The notes beneath the pieces were generated by a model that saw nothing but the letters and a program-made list of their open reading frames with translations, searched no databases and was not told where the DNA came from. 64,000 nucleotides of DNA from positions 62,001 to 126,000 of the forward strand of contig NZ_BMDT01000001.1 in assembly GCF_014635985.1 (NCBI RefSeq). The letters are read 5' to 3'. Source of the DNA: Enterococcus alcedinis. GTDB lineage: Bacteria; Bacillota; Bacilli; Lactobacillales; Enterococcaceae. The position numbers and the translations under genes are program-made. Shown here one piece after another: positions 8,729 through 18,327 of this stretch (position 1 is the first letter of the stretch; every line of letters begins with the position of its first letter).

Positions 8729-8817
8729 TTTACATAAGATTTACAATCTTCACGCAAAATTTACAAAACGTTAAACAAAAATTGACGTCCAGCAAGTAGA
8801 CTAGTCGAAGATAGAAT
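8729..8817 (+). promoter_or_regulatory. Candidate Pho box and promoter between pstS and pstC
   Basis: Five TTTACA-like hexamers are seen: TTTACA 8729, TTTACA 8740, TTTACA 8760, TTAAAC 8771 and TTGACG 8782. The first pair and the last three are each spaced exactly 11 bp start to start, with 20 bp between the two groups. A TAGAAT -10-like hexamer lies at 8812-8817. The known Firmicute PhoP site is TTAACA-like repeats at about 11-bp intervals upstream of the -10. The repeats are directly visible; PhoP binding is inferred. Confidence 0.6.
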
Positions 8818-8840
8818 GAAAGATTTAAGGAGGCAATCTC

Positions 8841-9761
8841 TTGGAAGATGTAAAAAAAGTATTAACCCAGAAATCAAAGAAAGCAAAAATGGAACAACGT
8901 GGGAAACTGATTAGTTTTTTAAGTATTTTTATTATTGTAGCCGTAGTCGTATCCATTTTTTATTTTGTAGCAAGCAAAGGTTTAGCGACATTCTTTGTTG
9001 ATAAAGTAAACTTTTTTGAATTTTTATTTGGAACAAAATGGAACCCTAGCCAAGTCGGTGAGAATGGGCAGCCGTTAGTTGGTGCACTACCGATGATCAT
9101 CGGGTCATTTTTAGTGACGTTTTTATCGGCAATTGTTGCGACACCTTTTGCGATTGGTGCAGCTGTTTTCATGGTTGAAATTTCACCGAAGCAAGGGCAA
9201 AAAATCTTGCAACCCGTGATTGAATTACTTGTCGGGATTCCTTCAGTTGTTTATGGTTTCATTGGTTTATCTGTCATCGTACCAGCTGTTCGTTCGGTAT
9301 TTGGTGGCACAGGTTTCGGTATTTTAGCCGGTACCTTTGTCTTGTTCATCATGATTTTACCAACTGTAACGACAATGACAGTTGATGCATTAAAGAGTGT
9401 GCCTCGTCATTACCGCGAAGCATCCCTAGCACTAGGCGCAACTCGCTGGCAAACAACTTATAAAGTTGTGTTACGCGCAGCCGTACCAGGTATTCTAACA
9501 GCCGTTGTTTTCGGAATGGCTCGTGCCTTTGGTGAAGCGTTAGCCATCCAAATGGTTATCGGAAATGCTGCACTAATTCCAACAAGTCTAGTGACACCAG
9601 CTTCAACGTTAACATCGATTTTAACAATGGGTATCGGAAATACGATTATGGGATCGGTTGAAAACAACGTCTTATGGTCATTAGCATTAATTTTACTATT
9701 TATGTCATTAGTCTTTAATATTGTGATTCGAGTAATCGGTAAGAAAGGAAGATTGAATTAA
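8841..9761 (+). CDS. pstC: Phosphate ABC transporter permease PstC
   Basis: PstC is one of two membrane subunits forming the phosphate channel. The 306-aa protein has six predicted membrane segments and the permease coupling loop (REASLALGATRWQTTYKVVL) that contacts PstB. The start is TTG 8841, set by a full AAGGAGG at 8827-8833 with 7-base spacing. The stop codon overlaps the pstA start by one base (TAATG), indicating translational coupling. Confidence 0.95.
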   Translation: MEDVKKVLTQKSKKAKMEQRGKLISFLSIFIIVAVVVSIFYFVASKGLATFFVDKVNFFEFLFGTKWNPSQVGENGQPLVGALPMIIGSFLVTFLSAIVATPFAIGAAVFMVEISPKQGQKILQPVIELLVGIPSVVYGFIGLSVIVPAVRSVFGGTGFGILAGTFVLFIMILPTVTTMTVDALKSVPRHYREASLALGATRWQTTYKVVLRAAVPGILTAVVFGMARAFGEALAIQMVIGNAALIPTSLVTPASTLTSILTMGIGNTIMGSVENNVLWSLALILLFMSLVFNIVIRVIGKKGRLN

Positions 9762-10645
9762 TGAATGCAAAAAAAGCGGATAAGATTGCAACAGGCGTTC
9801 TTTATGCTGTTGCTGGAATTATCGTATTAATTTTGGCTTCTTTACTTCTATATATATTAGTTCGAGGCATTCCTCATATCTCATGGGAATTTTTAACGCA
9901 ACCGTCAAGAGCCTATGAAACAGGAGGAGGAATTGGTATTCAGTTATACAACTCCTTTTACTTACTCCTTATCACAATGTTGATCAGTTTCCCGATTTCA
10001 TTGGGTGCGGGTATTTACTTAGCGGAATATGCGAAAAAGAACTGGGTTACTGATGTTATCCGTACAGCGATTGAAATTTTAAGTTCGTTACCATCGGTTG
10101 TTGTCGGTTTGTTTGGTTTCCTAATCTTCGTTATTCAATTTGGTTATGGCTTCTCAATTTTGTCAGGTGCCTTAGCCTTAACATTCTTTAATCTACCACT
10201 ATTAACAAGAAACGTGGAAGAGTCATTAAAAGCGATCCATTTCACGCAACGTGAAGCTGGATTGGCATTAGGCTTATCTCGCTGGGAAACGGTCCTACGC
10301 GTAATTGTGCCAGAAGCAACACCTGGTATTTTAACTGGTGTCATTTTAAGTTCAGGACGAATCTTTGGTGAGGCCGCAGCTTTAATTTATACAGCGGGTC
10401 AGAGTGCGCCTGCTTTAGACTTTACAAACTGGAACCCTTTAAGTGTATCCAGTCCAATCGGCTTATTCCGTCAAGCAGAAACGCTAGCCGTTCATATTTG
10501 GAAAATCAATACAGAAGGTACGATGCCTGATGGTGCAGCGGTTTCTGCGGGAGCTTCAGCTGTTTTGATTATTGCAGTATTACTCTTTAACTTTGGCGCG
10601 CGTGCCATTGGTAAGAGACTTCACAAAAAATTAACTTCTGCTTAA
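9761..10645 (+). CDS. pstA: Phosphate ABC transporter permease PstA
   Basis: PstA is the second channel subunit. The 294-aa protein has six predicted membrane segments and the EAA-type coupling loop ([20 protein letters not shown]). It overlaps pstC by one base and is followed 10 bases later by the first pstB. Confidence 0.95.
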   Translation: MNAKKADKIATGVLYAVAGIIVLILASLLLYILVRGIPHISWEFLTQPSRAYETGGGIGIQLYNSFYLLLITMLISFPISLGAGIYLAEYAKKNWVTDVIRTAIEILSSLPSVVVGLFGFLIFVIQFGYGFSILSGALALTFFNLPLLTRNVEESLKAIHFTQREAGLALGLSRWETVLRVIVPEATPGILTGVILSSGRIFGEAAALIYTAGQSAPALDFTNWNPLSVSSPIGLFRQAETLAVHIWKINTEGTMPDGAAVSAGASAVLIIAVLLFNFGARAIGKRLHKKLTSA

Positions 10646-10655
10646 GGAGATTACT

Positions 10656-11459
10656 ATGAAAACATACAACTGGGATGAACGAAACATCATTACGATGGAT
10701 CAAAAAGACGTCATCTTACATACGAATGACTTACATGTCTGGTATGGAGATAACGAGGCAATTAAAGGAGTTGATTTACAATTCCAAAAAAATAAAGTAA
10801 CAGCTTTAATCGGACCGTCTGGTTGTGGAAAATCAACTTATTTACGTTCATTAAATCGAATGAATGATGAAATTGCGAATACGAAAGTAACAGGCGAGAT
10901 TATGTATAAAGGCGTTAATATTAACTCGCCAAAAGTTGATGTCTTTGAAGCACGCAAACGAATCGGAATGGTATTTCAACGTCCGAATCCATTTAGTAAA
11001 TCAATCTATGAAAACATCACCTTCGCGTTAAAACGTCATGGTGAAAAAGATAAACACAAATTAGATGAAATTGTTGAAACGAGCTTAAAACAAGCAGCTT
11101 TATGGGATCAAGTAAAAGATTCTTTAGATAAAAGTGCCTTAGCTTTATCTGGTGGACAACAACAACGCCTGTGTATTGCACGTGCGATTGCGATGAAGCC
11201 AGAAATTCTACTATTGGATGAGCCAGCAAGTGCGCTTGACCCGATTTCAACGGGTAAAGTAGAAGAGACAATTATTAGCTTAAAAGACGATTATTCGATT
11301 GTTATTGTAACGCACAATATGCAACAAGCAGCTCGTATTAGTGACTACACGGCATTCTTTTACCTGGGTCATGCTATTGAATACGACGAAACAAGTAAAA
11401 TCTTTACTCGTCCAAAAATTCAAGCGACAGAAGATTACGTCTCTGGGCATTTTGGTTAG
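10656..11459 (+). CDS. pstB: Phosphate ABC transporter ATPase PstB (first copy)
   Basis: This ATPase powers phosphate import. The 267-aa protein has Walker [10 protein letters not shown], the phosphate-type signature [14 protein letters not shown], Walker [13 protein letters not shown] and the H-loop VTHNM. Compared with the second copy it carries about 15 extra N-terminal residues. The start after AAGGAG is clear. Two adjacent pstB genes are typical of enterococci, streptococci and bacilli; they may act as a pair or as alternatives. Confidence 0.95.
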   Translation: MKTYNWDERNIITMDQKDVILHTNDLHVWYGDNEAIKGVDLQFQKNKVTALIGPSGCGKSTYLRSLNRMNDEIANTKVTGEIMYKGVNINSPKVDVFEARKRIGMVFQRPNPFSKSIYENITFALKRHGEKDKHKLDEIVETSLKQAALWDQVKDSLDKSALALSGGQQQRLCIARAIAMKPEILLLDEPASALDPISTGKVEETIISLKDDYSIVIVTHNMQQAARISDYTAFFYLGHAIEYDETSKIFTRPKIQATEDYVSGHFG

Positions 11460-11476
11460 AAAGGTAGGAAAACAAC

Positions 11477-12235
11477 ATGAGTGAAATCATTCTTTCCTCT
11501 CGTGATTTGCATTTATATTATGGGAAAAAAGAAGCGTTAAAAGGCATTGATTTGTCAATTAATAAAGGGGAAATCACAGCAATGATTGGTCCTTCTGGTT
11601 GTGGGAAGTCAACATACTTACGCTCACTAAACCGAATGAATGACTTAATTCCAAACGTAACAATTACTGGTAGTGTGATGTATAAAGGAAAAGATATTTA
11701 TAGTCCGAAAACAGACACCGTTGATTTACGTAAGGAAATTGGAATGGTTTTCCAACAGCCAAATCCATTCCCATTTTCAATTTATGAAAATGTCATTTAT
11801 GGATTGAAATTAAAAGGCGAGACGAATAAACAAGTCCTTGACCAAGTGGTTGAAGAAAGCTTACGTGCAGCTTCTGTTTGGGACGATGTAAAAGATAAAC
11901 TACACCAAAGCGCATTGTCACTATCTGGTGGACAACAACAACGTGTTTGTATCGCTCGCGTGCTAGCAGTGGATCCAGAAATTATTTTACTTGATGAGCC
12001 AACAAGTGCGTTGGATCCAGTTTCTTCAGGCAAAATCGAAAATACATTGTTAGAATTAAAAGAAAAGTATACAATGATTATTGTGACGCATAACATGTCT
12101 CAAGCGTCACGTATTTCAGATAAAACAGCCTTTTTCTTGAATGGTGATTTAATTGAGTTTGACAATACGAAAAAGATTTTTATGAATCCTAGTCAAAAAG
12201 AGACCGAAGATTACATTTCTGGTCGCTTTGGTTAA
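11477..12235 (+). CDS. pstB: Phosphate ABC transporter ATPase PstB (second copy)
   Basis: A 252-aa paralogue of the preceding gene, with Walker [10 protein letters not shown], signature [14 protein letters not shown] and Walker [13 protein letters not shown]. The two ATPases clearly arose by duplication but have diverged throughout. The start follows AAAGGTAGG. It lies 17 bases after the first pstB and 37 before phoU, in the same operon. Confidence 0.95.
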   Translation: MSEIILSSRDLHLYYGKKEALKGIDLSINKGEITAMIGPSGCGKSTYLRSLNRMNDLIPNVTITGSVMYKGKDIYSPKTDTVDLRKEIGMVFQQPNPFPFSIYENVIYGLKLKGETNKQVLDQVVEESLRAASVWDDVKDKLHQSALSLSGGQQQRVCIARVLAVDPEIILLDEPTSALDPVSSGKIENTLLELKEKYTMIIVTHNMSQASRISDKTAFFLNGDLIEFDNTKKIFMNPSQKETEDYISGRFG

Positions 12236-12272
12236 AAGAAAATAAACTTTAGTACTGGAAAGGAAGATCTAG

Positions 12273-12950
12273 ATGTTACGAACACAATTCGAAGAAGATT
12301 TATTAAACTTACATAATCAATTTTATGAAATGGGGATGCTCGTAAGTAAAGCCATTCATAATTCCGTACAAGCCTATGTAAAACATGATAAGGCATTAGC
12401 TGAAAAAGTTATAGATCAAGATGAAGATATCAATTTAATTGAAGTTCGCTTGGAGAAAAAAAGCTTTGAAATGATTGCATTACAACAACCAGTAACCACT
12501 GATTTACGTCGTATTATTACCGTAATGAAAGCTAGCTCAGATTTAGAGCGTATGGGAGACCACGCAGTGTCGATTGCTAAATCAACTATCCGTATGAAGG
12601 GTGAAGAACGAATTCCTGAACTAGAAAAAGCAGTTTATGATATGTCTGACTATGTGAAAAAAATGGTCGATAACGTTTTAATTGCTTATGTTAAAACCGA
12701 TCAAGAAGACGCTCGATTGATTGCTGAAATGGATAATAAAGTCAATCAATGTTACAAAGATATTTATTACCAAACGATTAAAGAAATGAAAAACAACCCT
12801 GAATTAATCGTTATTGGAACAGAATATTTAAACGTTGCGCAATATTTAGAGCGAATTGGCGATTATGTAACGAATATTTGTGAGTGGATCGTTTATCTTG
12901 CTACAGGAAAAATTAGTGAGTTAAATTCAAATCGCACCGAAGAACTTTAA
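12273..12950 (+). CDS. phoU: Phosphate signalling protein PhoU
   Basis: PhoU links the Pst transporter to the PhoR sensor kinase and restrains phosphate uptake. The 225-aa protein is all helical with two PhoU repeats. Conserved acidic metal-binding motifs appear in each half (SSDLERMGDHAVSIAK near residue 90 and QYLERIGDYVTNICEW near 195). It starts after AAAGGAAG and is last in the pst operon, followed by a strong terminator. PhoPR is not in this window. Confidence 0.95.
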   Translation: MLRTQFEEDLLNLHNQFYEMGMLVSKAIHNSVQAYVKHDKALAEKVIDQDEDINLIEVRLEKKSFEMIALQQPVTTDLRRIITVMKASSDLERMGDHAVSIAKSTIRMKGEERIPELEKAVYDMSDYVKKMVDNVLIAYVKTDQEDARLIAEMDNKVNQCYKDIYYQTIKEMKNNPELIVIGTEYLNVAQYLERIGDYVTNICEWIVYLATGKISELNSNRTEEL

Positions 12951-12959
12951 GCAAATCGA

Positions 12960-13006
12960 AACTTCTAATAATGAGGATGAATCATCCTGTTATTAGAAGT
13001 TTTTTT
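12960..13006 (+). terminator. Rho-independent terminator of the pst operon
   Basis: A 12-bp outer stem (AACTTCTAATAA / TTATTAGAAGTT) and an inner GAGGAT...ATCCT pairing are followed by seven T. Confidence 0.93.
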
Positions 13007-13114
13007 AAATATTGAAAATTGGTACTTAAGACCTATGTTTTTTTGAATCAAAACGGGCATAATAGGGTTACAAGGTTAACTTGTGAAAATACTTTGCTTG
13101 AGGAGGCAATTTCC

Positions 13115-14647
13115 ATGAACGAAAGAGAAAGAATATTGGAATTAGTAAAAAAAGGTGTGCTTTCTACGGATGAAGCCTTAGACTTACTAGAACAAATTGG
13201 CAAAAACAATGAAGATGTAACAATTGAGAAGACGCAAATTCCTGTCGATGAAATCGATACTGAAGATATTGAATTAGATGAAGAAAAACTATTCGAAAGT
13301 AAGCAAACGGAAGATCAAAAAAACTTAGAAGAGATTTTAGATCGTCTAGCAACCGAATCGAATCAAGCGTCAGTCGAGTTGGATAGTATCATGGTTGAAA
13401 TTGAAGGTCTGAATAAAGCGTTAGCGGAAGCACGTGAGACACTAATGGAAATCAATACAAAAGAAGAACTTGACTCATTAACACAAGAAGAATTGGATAC
13501 CCGCGAATTACTAGAAGAAGAAATTAAAGATTTTGAATTGGCATTGGTCGATTTAAAAGAAGAGAAAGCACAGTTGGAAGGTCAATTGAAAAACATTCGA
13601 CGTTCGAAATGGTCACAAAAGAAAGATGAATTAAACCAAAAAATGGAAATCCCAGAAGAATGGAAAGAACAGGCAAGCGAGACGCTGAATCAAGTCGGTG
13701 GAAAAGTTGCAGATGTTACAAGTCAAATGGGTAAATTCTTTAAGAAAACAATCGAATCCGTTTCGCAAACTGTTGGTGAAAATGTTGAATGGAAAGATAT
13801 CAACTTGAGAATTCCAGGTGTTGCAACAACGAAATTCACGAAAGATTTTGAATTTACTGATGTTGCTCCAACGATTTTAGATGTCCAAGTTGCCAATGGT
13901 GATATTGAATTACGTTTCTGGGATCAAGAAGATATTCGAATTGAAACAGAAATTAAACTTTATGGTAAAATGGATGCTGAAACACCATTAGCTGCTTTTG
14001 AAGAACGTAGTCAAATTATTGTCGATGATGAACAAATTATGTTCAAAGTACCGAATAAACGCGTACGAATCGATGCAATCTTTTATTTGCCAACACGTAT
14101 GTATGACTATACAACCTTCAAGTTATTAAATGGTGATATCAATATCGACGGACTGGATACAAAAGATATTTACATCAAATCAACGCATGGTGATATCAAA
14201 ATTGAAGGGCTAAAAGCTTCAATGTTAGAAATGTCTTGTGTCAACGGTGATATTACTGTAACGAGTGGGCATATCTTAGATGCGATTATTGAGAGTGTCA
14301 ATGGCGACGTGAAAGTAGCAACAAATTTAGAAAATTTAAGCGTCAACTTAATTAATGGAGATATTCGTTTAACATTAAGAGAAGAAGATTTACGTCGTGT
14401 CAAAGTGACGACTGTCAATGGGGATGTTAAAGTATCATTACCAGCTAGCATTGGCTTAGAAGGAACAGTTAAATCCAATTTAGGCAGCATTAAAAATCGT
14501 TTAACTGATTTTGAAATTGTGCGCGAAAAAACAGAAAGAACCAATCAATTACTTCATTTCCGTCGCGTAGCAGATAAAATGGCACAAATTGAACTTTCAA
14601 CAACAACAGGAAATATTTACTTGAAAAATAACGAAGAGTCAGTCTAG
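13115..14647 (+). CDS. liaX: LiaX-like DUF4097 protein (daptomycin/antimicrobial peptide sensing family)
   Basis: A protein of about 510 aa. An N-terminal SHOCT-like helical motif (MNERERILELVKKGVLSTDE) is followed by a long acidic coiled-coil region (about residues 30-180). The C-terminal half is a repetitive beta-helix-like DUF4097 domain with recurring NGDI/NGDV turns (for example VNGDITV, VNGDVKV, INGDIRL). This matches the two-domain layout of E. faecalis LiaX, which modulates the LiaFSR envelope stress response and binds daptomycin and LL-37. The start at ATG 13115 is set by GAGGAGG; an in-frame upstream start at 13019 has no ribosome binding site. It is followed by liaY and liaZ. There is no signal peptide, consistent with the family. 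liaFSR is not in the window. Confidence 0.88.
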   Translation: MNERERILELVKKGVLSTDEALDLLEQIGKNNEDVTIEKTQIPVDEIDTEDIELDEEKLFESKQTEDQKNLEEILDRLATESNQASVELDSIMVEIEGLNKALAEARETLMEINTKEELDSLTQEELDTRELLEEEIKDFELALVDLKEEKAQLEGQLKNIRRSKWSQKKDELNQKMEIPEEWKEQASETLNQVGGKVADVTSQMGKFFKKTIESVSQTVGENVEWKDINLRIPGVATTKFTKDFEFTDVAPTILDVQVANGDIELRFWDQEDIRIETEIKLYGKMDAETPLAAFEERSQIIVDDEQIMFKVPNKRVRIDAIFYLPTRMYDYTTFKLLNGDINIDGLDTKDIYIKSTHGDIKIEGLKASMLEMSCVNGDITVTSGHILDAIIESVNGDVKVATNLENLSVNLINGDIRLTLREEDLRRVKVTTVNGDVKVSLPASIGLEGTVKSNLGSIKNRLTDFEIVREKTERTNQLLHFRRVADKMAQIELSTTTGNIYLKNNEESV

Positions 14648-14722
14648 AACCGTCGTCTTAAAACAAAGCAGGAAAAACATTGCTTCATGTGTCGTACGTT
14701 CAAAACTGGGAAGGTGGAAAAA

Positions 14723-15040
14723 ATGAAAAGAAAATTAACGAAATCAAGATCAAACGTAGTAATAACAGGAACTTTAGCAGGGGTAGCAGAATATCTTAAT
14801 ATTGATCCAACAATTGTCCGTGTTCTTTTTGTCTTCATCTCATTAATGGGGATGGGGTCGCCAGTACTGCTTTATATTATTATGGCAGTCGTGATTCCTT
14901 CAGCAGATAAAACAAGTAACCGTGGTGGTTATGGTCATGATAATCACTATTACAATAGCAACAAGTATGAAAAAAGTTCAAAATCATCTTCAAGAAAAGA
15001 AGCTGAACGTGTCGATGAAGATGACTGGAGTGATTTTTAG
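14723..15040 (+). CDS. liaY: LiaY-like PspC domain protein
   Basis: A 105-aa protein with an N-terminal PspC domain (about residues 1-60: basic start, GTLAGVAEYLNIDPTIVRV, then a membrane segment) and a polar tail rich in Ser, His, Tyr and acidic residues. In E. faecalis, LiaY mediates the membrane remodelling response downstream of LiaX. The start at ATG 14723 follows GGAAGGTGG; a longer in-frame start at 14687 lacks such a site. It overlaps liaZ by one base. Confidence 0.87.
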   Translation: MKRKLTKSRSNVVITGTLAGVAEYLNIDPTIVRVLFVFISLMGMGSPVLLYIIMAVVIPSADKTSNRGGYGHDNHYYNSNKYEKSSKSSSRKEAERVDEDDWSDF

Positions 15041-15396
15041 TGACGTATTTCCAACGCGTTTTAGTTAATATGTTGGCGTTTATCTCACTAACCGTCCTCT
15101 TTCCAGAGATGTTTTTTGTTAAAAGCTTTACGACGGCACTTGTTGCAAGTATTGTTTTATCATTGTTGAACACGATTATTAAACCGATATTGATGATTTT
15201 ATCATTTCCTTTAACGATTTTGACCTTAGGATTCTTTAGCTTCGTCATTAATGCGTTAATGTTACAATGGACATCAAATCTTGTCGGGCAATACAACTTT
15301 GGCTTTTCCTCATTTGGAGCAGCAATCTTAATGGCGATGATTTTGTCATTTGTTAATATGATTGTTAACCAACATCAGTTAGATAAGAGGGCATAA
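15040..15396 (+). CDS. liaZ: LiaZ-like phage holin family 4 superfamily (YvlD) membrane protein
   Basis: A 118-aa protein with four predicted membrane segments, of the YvlD/DUF360 family. It starts with GTG 15040, overlapping the liaY stop codon (TAGTG), so it is translationally coupled. B. subtilis has the same trio as yvlB-yvlC-yvlD and E. faecalis as liaX-liaY-liaZ. The exact molecular role is unknown. Confidence 0.87.
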   Translation: MTYFQRVLVNMLAFISLTVLFPEMFFVKSFTTALVASIVLSLLNTIIKPILMILSFPLTILTLGFFSFVINALMLQWTSNLVGQYNFGFSSFGAAILMAMILSFVNMIVNQHQLDKRA

Positions 15397-15477
15397 AAAA
15401 TCGATTAGGAGCGAGAGTTAAGAAAAGGCTGTTTGATTTTTGCTTAGCTCTCACTTAACTCTGAGCAATTGATTTTT
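15396..15477 (+). repeat. Imperfect inverted repeat with two competing right arms, downstream of liaZ
   Basis: GAGAGTTAAG (15413-15422) can pair either with CTTAGCTCTC (15443-15452, 9 of 10) or with CTTAACTCT (15454-15462, 9 of 9). The second pairing is extended by AAAAATCGATT / AATTGATTTTT at the ends (15396 and 15477). Mutually exclusive hairpins are therefore possible. It precedes the terminator at 15487. Confidence 0.5.
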
Positions 15478-15486
15478 CAAATAAAG

Positions 15487-15526
15487 AAAAAACGTTGATG
15501 GACGAAAAATCCTCAACGTTTTTTTT
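15487..15526. terminator. Bidirectional terminator between liaZ and the M3 peptidase
   Basis: The stem AAAAAACGTTGA / TCAACGTTTTTTTT has T runs on both strands. It serves the convergent genes liaZ (+) and the peptidase (-). Confidence 0.9.
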
Positions 15527-15534
15527 GCGATAGA

Positions 15535-17235
15535 TTATTTAATTTGTTCTTCCGTTACAGAAGAGAGGTAGTCATCGACTAAAATGATCGTATCATCGAG
15601 TGCACCGGCTTCAAAAGGTGATTGTAAATGAGCGATGTTTAAAATCTCTAAGAATGTTTTCGTACCACCGACTTGACAGATTGCTAAGTAGTCTTGCCAT
15701 GCAGTCTCATCTTTGTCGACGTTAAATCTTTTCCAAAATTGGAAAGCACAAACTTGAGCCAACGTGTAGTCGATGTAGTAGAACGGAGAAGTAAAGATAT
15801 GGCCTTGACGGAACCAATAAATGCCATTTTCGAGTTCAGGGAATAATTCATAATCACGTTCAGGACAGTATTGTTTTTCTAATGCACGCCAGCATGCTTT
15901 TCTTTCAGCAGACGTCCAGTTTGGATTGGAATAGACTTCTTGTTGGAAGTGATCAACCAATACGCCATATGGCAAGAATTGTAGCGCACTCGCTAAATGA
16001 TTAAATTTGTATTTATTGGTTTGTTCTTCAAAGAAATCATCCATCCATGGCCATGCGATAAATTCCATCGACATCGAATGGATTTCGCAAGATTCGTAAT
16101 TTGGAAAAACAATTTCTGGTTCTTTAATCCAACGTGATTCATACGTTTGGAAGGCGTGTCCGGCTTCATGGGTCAAGACATCAACGTCGTGCGAAGTCCC
16201 ATTGAAGTTAGCAAAAATAAATGGTGATTGGTAATCTTGGATATACGTACAATAGCCGCCCGCTTGCTTACCCGTTTTACTTAATAAATCAAGTAATTCG
16301 TTATTGACCATGAAATCAAAGAATTCTCCCGTCTCAGGTGAAAGCTCGTGGTACATTTTTTGAGCTTTGGCAACGAGTTCTTCAGGCGTGCCTTTTGGTG
16401 TCGCATTACCATTTGGAAAAACAAGAGATAAGTCATGGAAATTCAGCTTAGACAATCCATTTCGTTTTGCTTGGCGTTCATAAAGTTTTTGCGTCACTGG
16501 AACGATTTTTTGTAAGACTTCTGAGCGATACGTTTCAATCATCGGTCGATCATAGTCCCAACGATTCATTAAGACATCACCAAATTCAACGTAATTTTTA
16601 AAACCTAACTTCGTCGCGATTTCGGTGCGAACTTGGATCATTTCGTCATAAATGGCATCAAACTTAGCTTCGTTCTCTGCATAAAAACCAGTGACTTTTT
16701 CAGTCGCTTGGCGGCGAGTCGTTTCATCAACACTTTGAGTAAAAGGTGTAATTTGAGATAAGGTGTAGATTTCACCTTCAAATGAAATTTGAGCAGACGC
16801 TACGAGTTTTGAAAAGTCCGAACAAAGTTGGTTTTCTTTTTGGAATAACGGAATTAAATCCGAATGGAACGTTTTAACCCGCCCTTCAGCAAATAAAAAG
16901 AGTGTCGCTGGAAAAGTCGCTTTTAACTCTTCAAGTAAATCCGAGCTTAAAAGTGCTTGATAAAATTGGAAATCAAGTTCTTGGAAAAGTGGTTGGTATT
17001 CATTCCAAAATTCGTCTTCCTTTTCATAAAAAGCATCATTTGTGTCGACTGAATTACGAATCATAGCTAAATTGTAAGCCGTTTCGATTGTCCCGCGTAA
17101 CTCATTTAAATGTTGAACGGCATTCACCGCCTCTGATAGGACAGTCGCATCGGTTAATAATTGGAGCGTTTTCAAAAACTCGACTTTATAAGTCTCGTAA
17201 TTTGGGCGTAAATAAGTGTATTCTGAGAATTTCAT
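15535..17235 (-). CDS. M3 family zinc oligoendopeptidase
   Basis: A 566-aa cytoplasmic metallopeptidase that degrades short peptides. The zinc site HEAGHAF (in LTHEAGHAFQTYESR) and downstream acidic residues (NYESCEIHSMSMEF) are present. Length and sequence suit the shorter M3 oligoendopeptidase clade rather than classical PepF of about 600 aa. The start ATG follows AAAGGAGG on the minus strand, and a TGC-TATGAT extended -10 lies at about 17261-17269. The gene is divergent from hprK and convergent with liaZ. Confidence 0.93.
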   Translation of the reverse strand: MKFSEYTYLRPNYETYKVEFLKTLQLLTDATVLSEAVNAVQHLNELRGTIETAYNLAMIRNSVDTNDAFYEKEDEFWNEYQPLFQELDFQFYQALLSSDLLEELKATFPATLFLFAEGRVKTFHSDLIPLFQKENQLCSDFSKLVASAQISFEGEIYTLSQITPFTQSVDETTRRQATEKVTGFYAENEAKFDAIYDEMIQVRTEIATKLGFKNYVEFGDVLMNRWDYDRPMIETYRSEVLQKIVPVTQKLYERQAKRNGLSKLNFHDLSLVFPNGNATPKGTPEELVAKAQKMYHELSPETGEFFDFMVNNELLDLLSKTGKQAGGYCTYIQDYQSPFIFANFNGTSHDVDVLTHEAGHAFQTYESRWIKEPEIVFPNYESCEIHSMSMEFIAWPWMDDFFEEQTNKYKFNHLASALQFLPYGVLVDHFQQEVYSNPNWTSAERKACWRALEKQYCPERDYELFPELENGIYWFRQGHIFTSPFYYIDYTLAQVCAFQFWKRFNVDKDETAWQDYLAICQVGGTKTFLEILNIAHLQSPFEAGALDDTIILVDDYLSSVTEEQIK

Positions 17236-17326
17236 ATTAAAATAACCTCCTTTTTAGTAAATCATAGCATAAAAAACAAAAAAAATAAGATAAATTTTGT
17301 CGATAGTAGTAAGTTTCTTCATACAA

Positions 17327-17335
17327 TGATAAAAT
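17327..17335 (+). promoter_or_regulatory. Extended -10 promoter for hprK operon
   Basis: TGATAAAAT lies 43 bp upstream of the hprK start. It has a TGn extension and a -10 one mismatch from consensus, but no obvious -35. Confidence 0.45.
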
Positions 17336-17377
17336 AATACTATGAATTAAAAATGTTCAGAAAAGGGGTCAAAAGAA

Positions 17378-18313
17378 ATGGCAGAACTTGTCAAAGTAAA
17401 TGAGTTAGCCCAAGCACTAGGATTAGAAATTGTAACCGGTGACGAAGAGGCTTTGAATCGAAATATTACGACGGGAGATATCTCGCGCCCAGGATTAGAA
17501 TTAACGGGTTATTTTAATTATTATTCACATGACCGATTACAATTATTTGGTAGTAAAGAGATTACTTTCGCTGAGCGTATGATGAAAGAAGAGCGCCTAA
17601 TGGTTATTCGTCGTATGTGTTCAGATGAGACACCGGCCTTTATTATCTCAAGAGGTTTAAAAGTTTCGGATGAAATGATTCAAGCATGTGATGAGCATAA
17701 AATTGCTATTTTACGTTCGAAAATATCAACCTCTCGTTTAATGGGTGAGCTGTCGACATATTTAGAAGGTGTCTTAGCACCAAGAACGAACGTGCATGGT
17801 GTACTAGTTGACGTATACGGCCTCGGAGTATTAATTCAAGGGGATAGTGGAATCGGAAAAAGTGAGACCGCTTTAGAACTTGTGCAACGTGGCCATCGTT
17901 TGATTGCTGATGACCGAGTGGATATTTACAAGCAAGACGAGTTAACACTAATCGGTGAACCTGCAAAAATTTTAGAGCACTTAATTGAAATCCGCGGTAT
18001 TGGGATTATTGATGTCATGAATTTGTTTGGTGCGAGTGCTGTTCGTGGCTCAATGGAAGTACAATTAGTTGTTTATTTAGAGAACTGGACGCGTGAAAAA
18101 AAATATGATCGTTTAGGTTCAGCTGATGAAACAATTATTTTAGGTGATGTTGAAATCCCTCAAATTAAGATTCCAGTTAAAACAGGGCGTAACGTTGCGA
18201 TTATTGTTGAAGTAGCTGCGATGAATTTCCGTGCGAAAACGATGGGATACGATGCAACAAAAGAATTTGAGTCACGTTTGACTCGCTTAATTGAAGAAAA
18301 TTCAGGTGTATAG
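17378..18313 (+). CDS. hprK: HPr kinase/phosphorylase
   Basis: HprK phosphorylates HPr on Ser46 in response to glycolytic metabolites and removes the phosphate when sugar is scarce. HPr-Ser-P is the CcpA co-effector. The 311-aa protein has the P-loop GDSGIGKSE (about residues 154-162) and the family signature EIRGIGIIDVMNLFGASAVR. The N-terminal domain is normal. The start follows AAAAGGGG. It forms an operon with lgt (14 bases apart), gpsA and galU, and its functional partner ccpA lies 6 kb away. Confidence 0.97.
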   Translation: MAELVKVNELAQALGLEIVTGDEEALNRNITTGDISRPGLELTGYFNYYSHDRLQLFGSKEITFAERMMKEERLMVIRRMCSDETPAFIISRGLKVSDEMIQACDEHKIAILRSKISTSRLMGELSTYLEGVLAPRTNVHGVLVDVYGLGVLIQGDSGIGKSETALELVQRGHRLIADDRVDIYKQDELTLIGEPAKILEHLIEIRGIGIIDVMNLFGASAVRGSMEVQLVVYLENWTREKKYDRLGSADETIILGDVEIPQIKIPVKTGRNVAIIVEVAAMNFRAKTMGYDATKEFESRLTRLIEENSGV

Positions 18314-18327
18314 GAAGTGAACGAGGA

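Noticed and set aside
13019-13114. Longer start for liaX
   Set aside because: The extension has no ribosome binding site and a non-family sequence; GAGGAGG sets the start at 13115.
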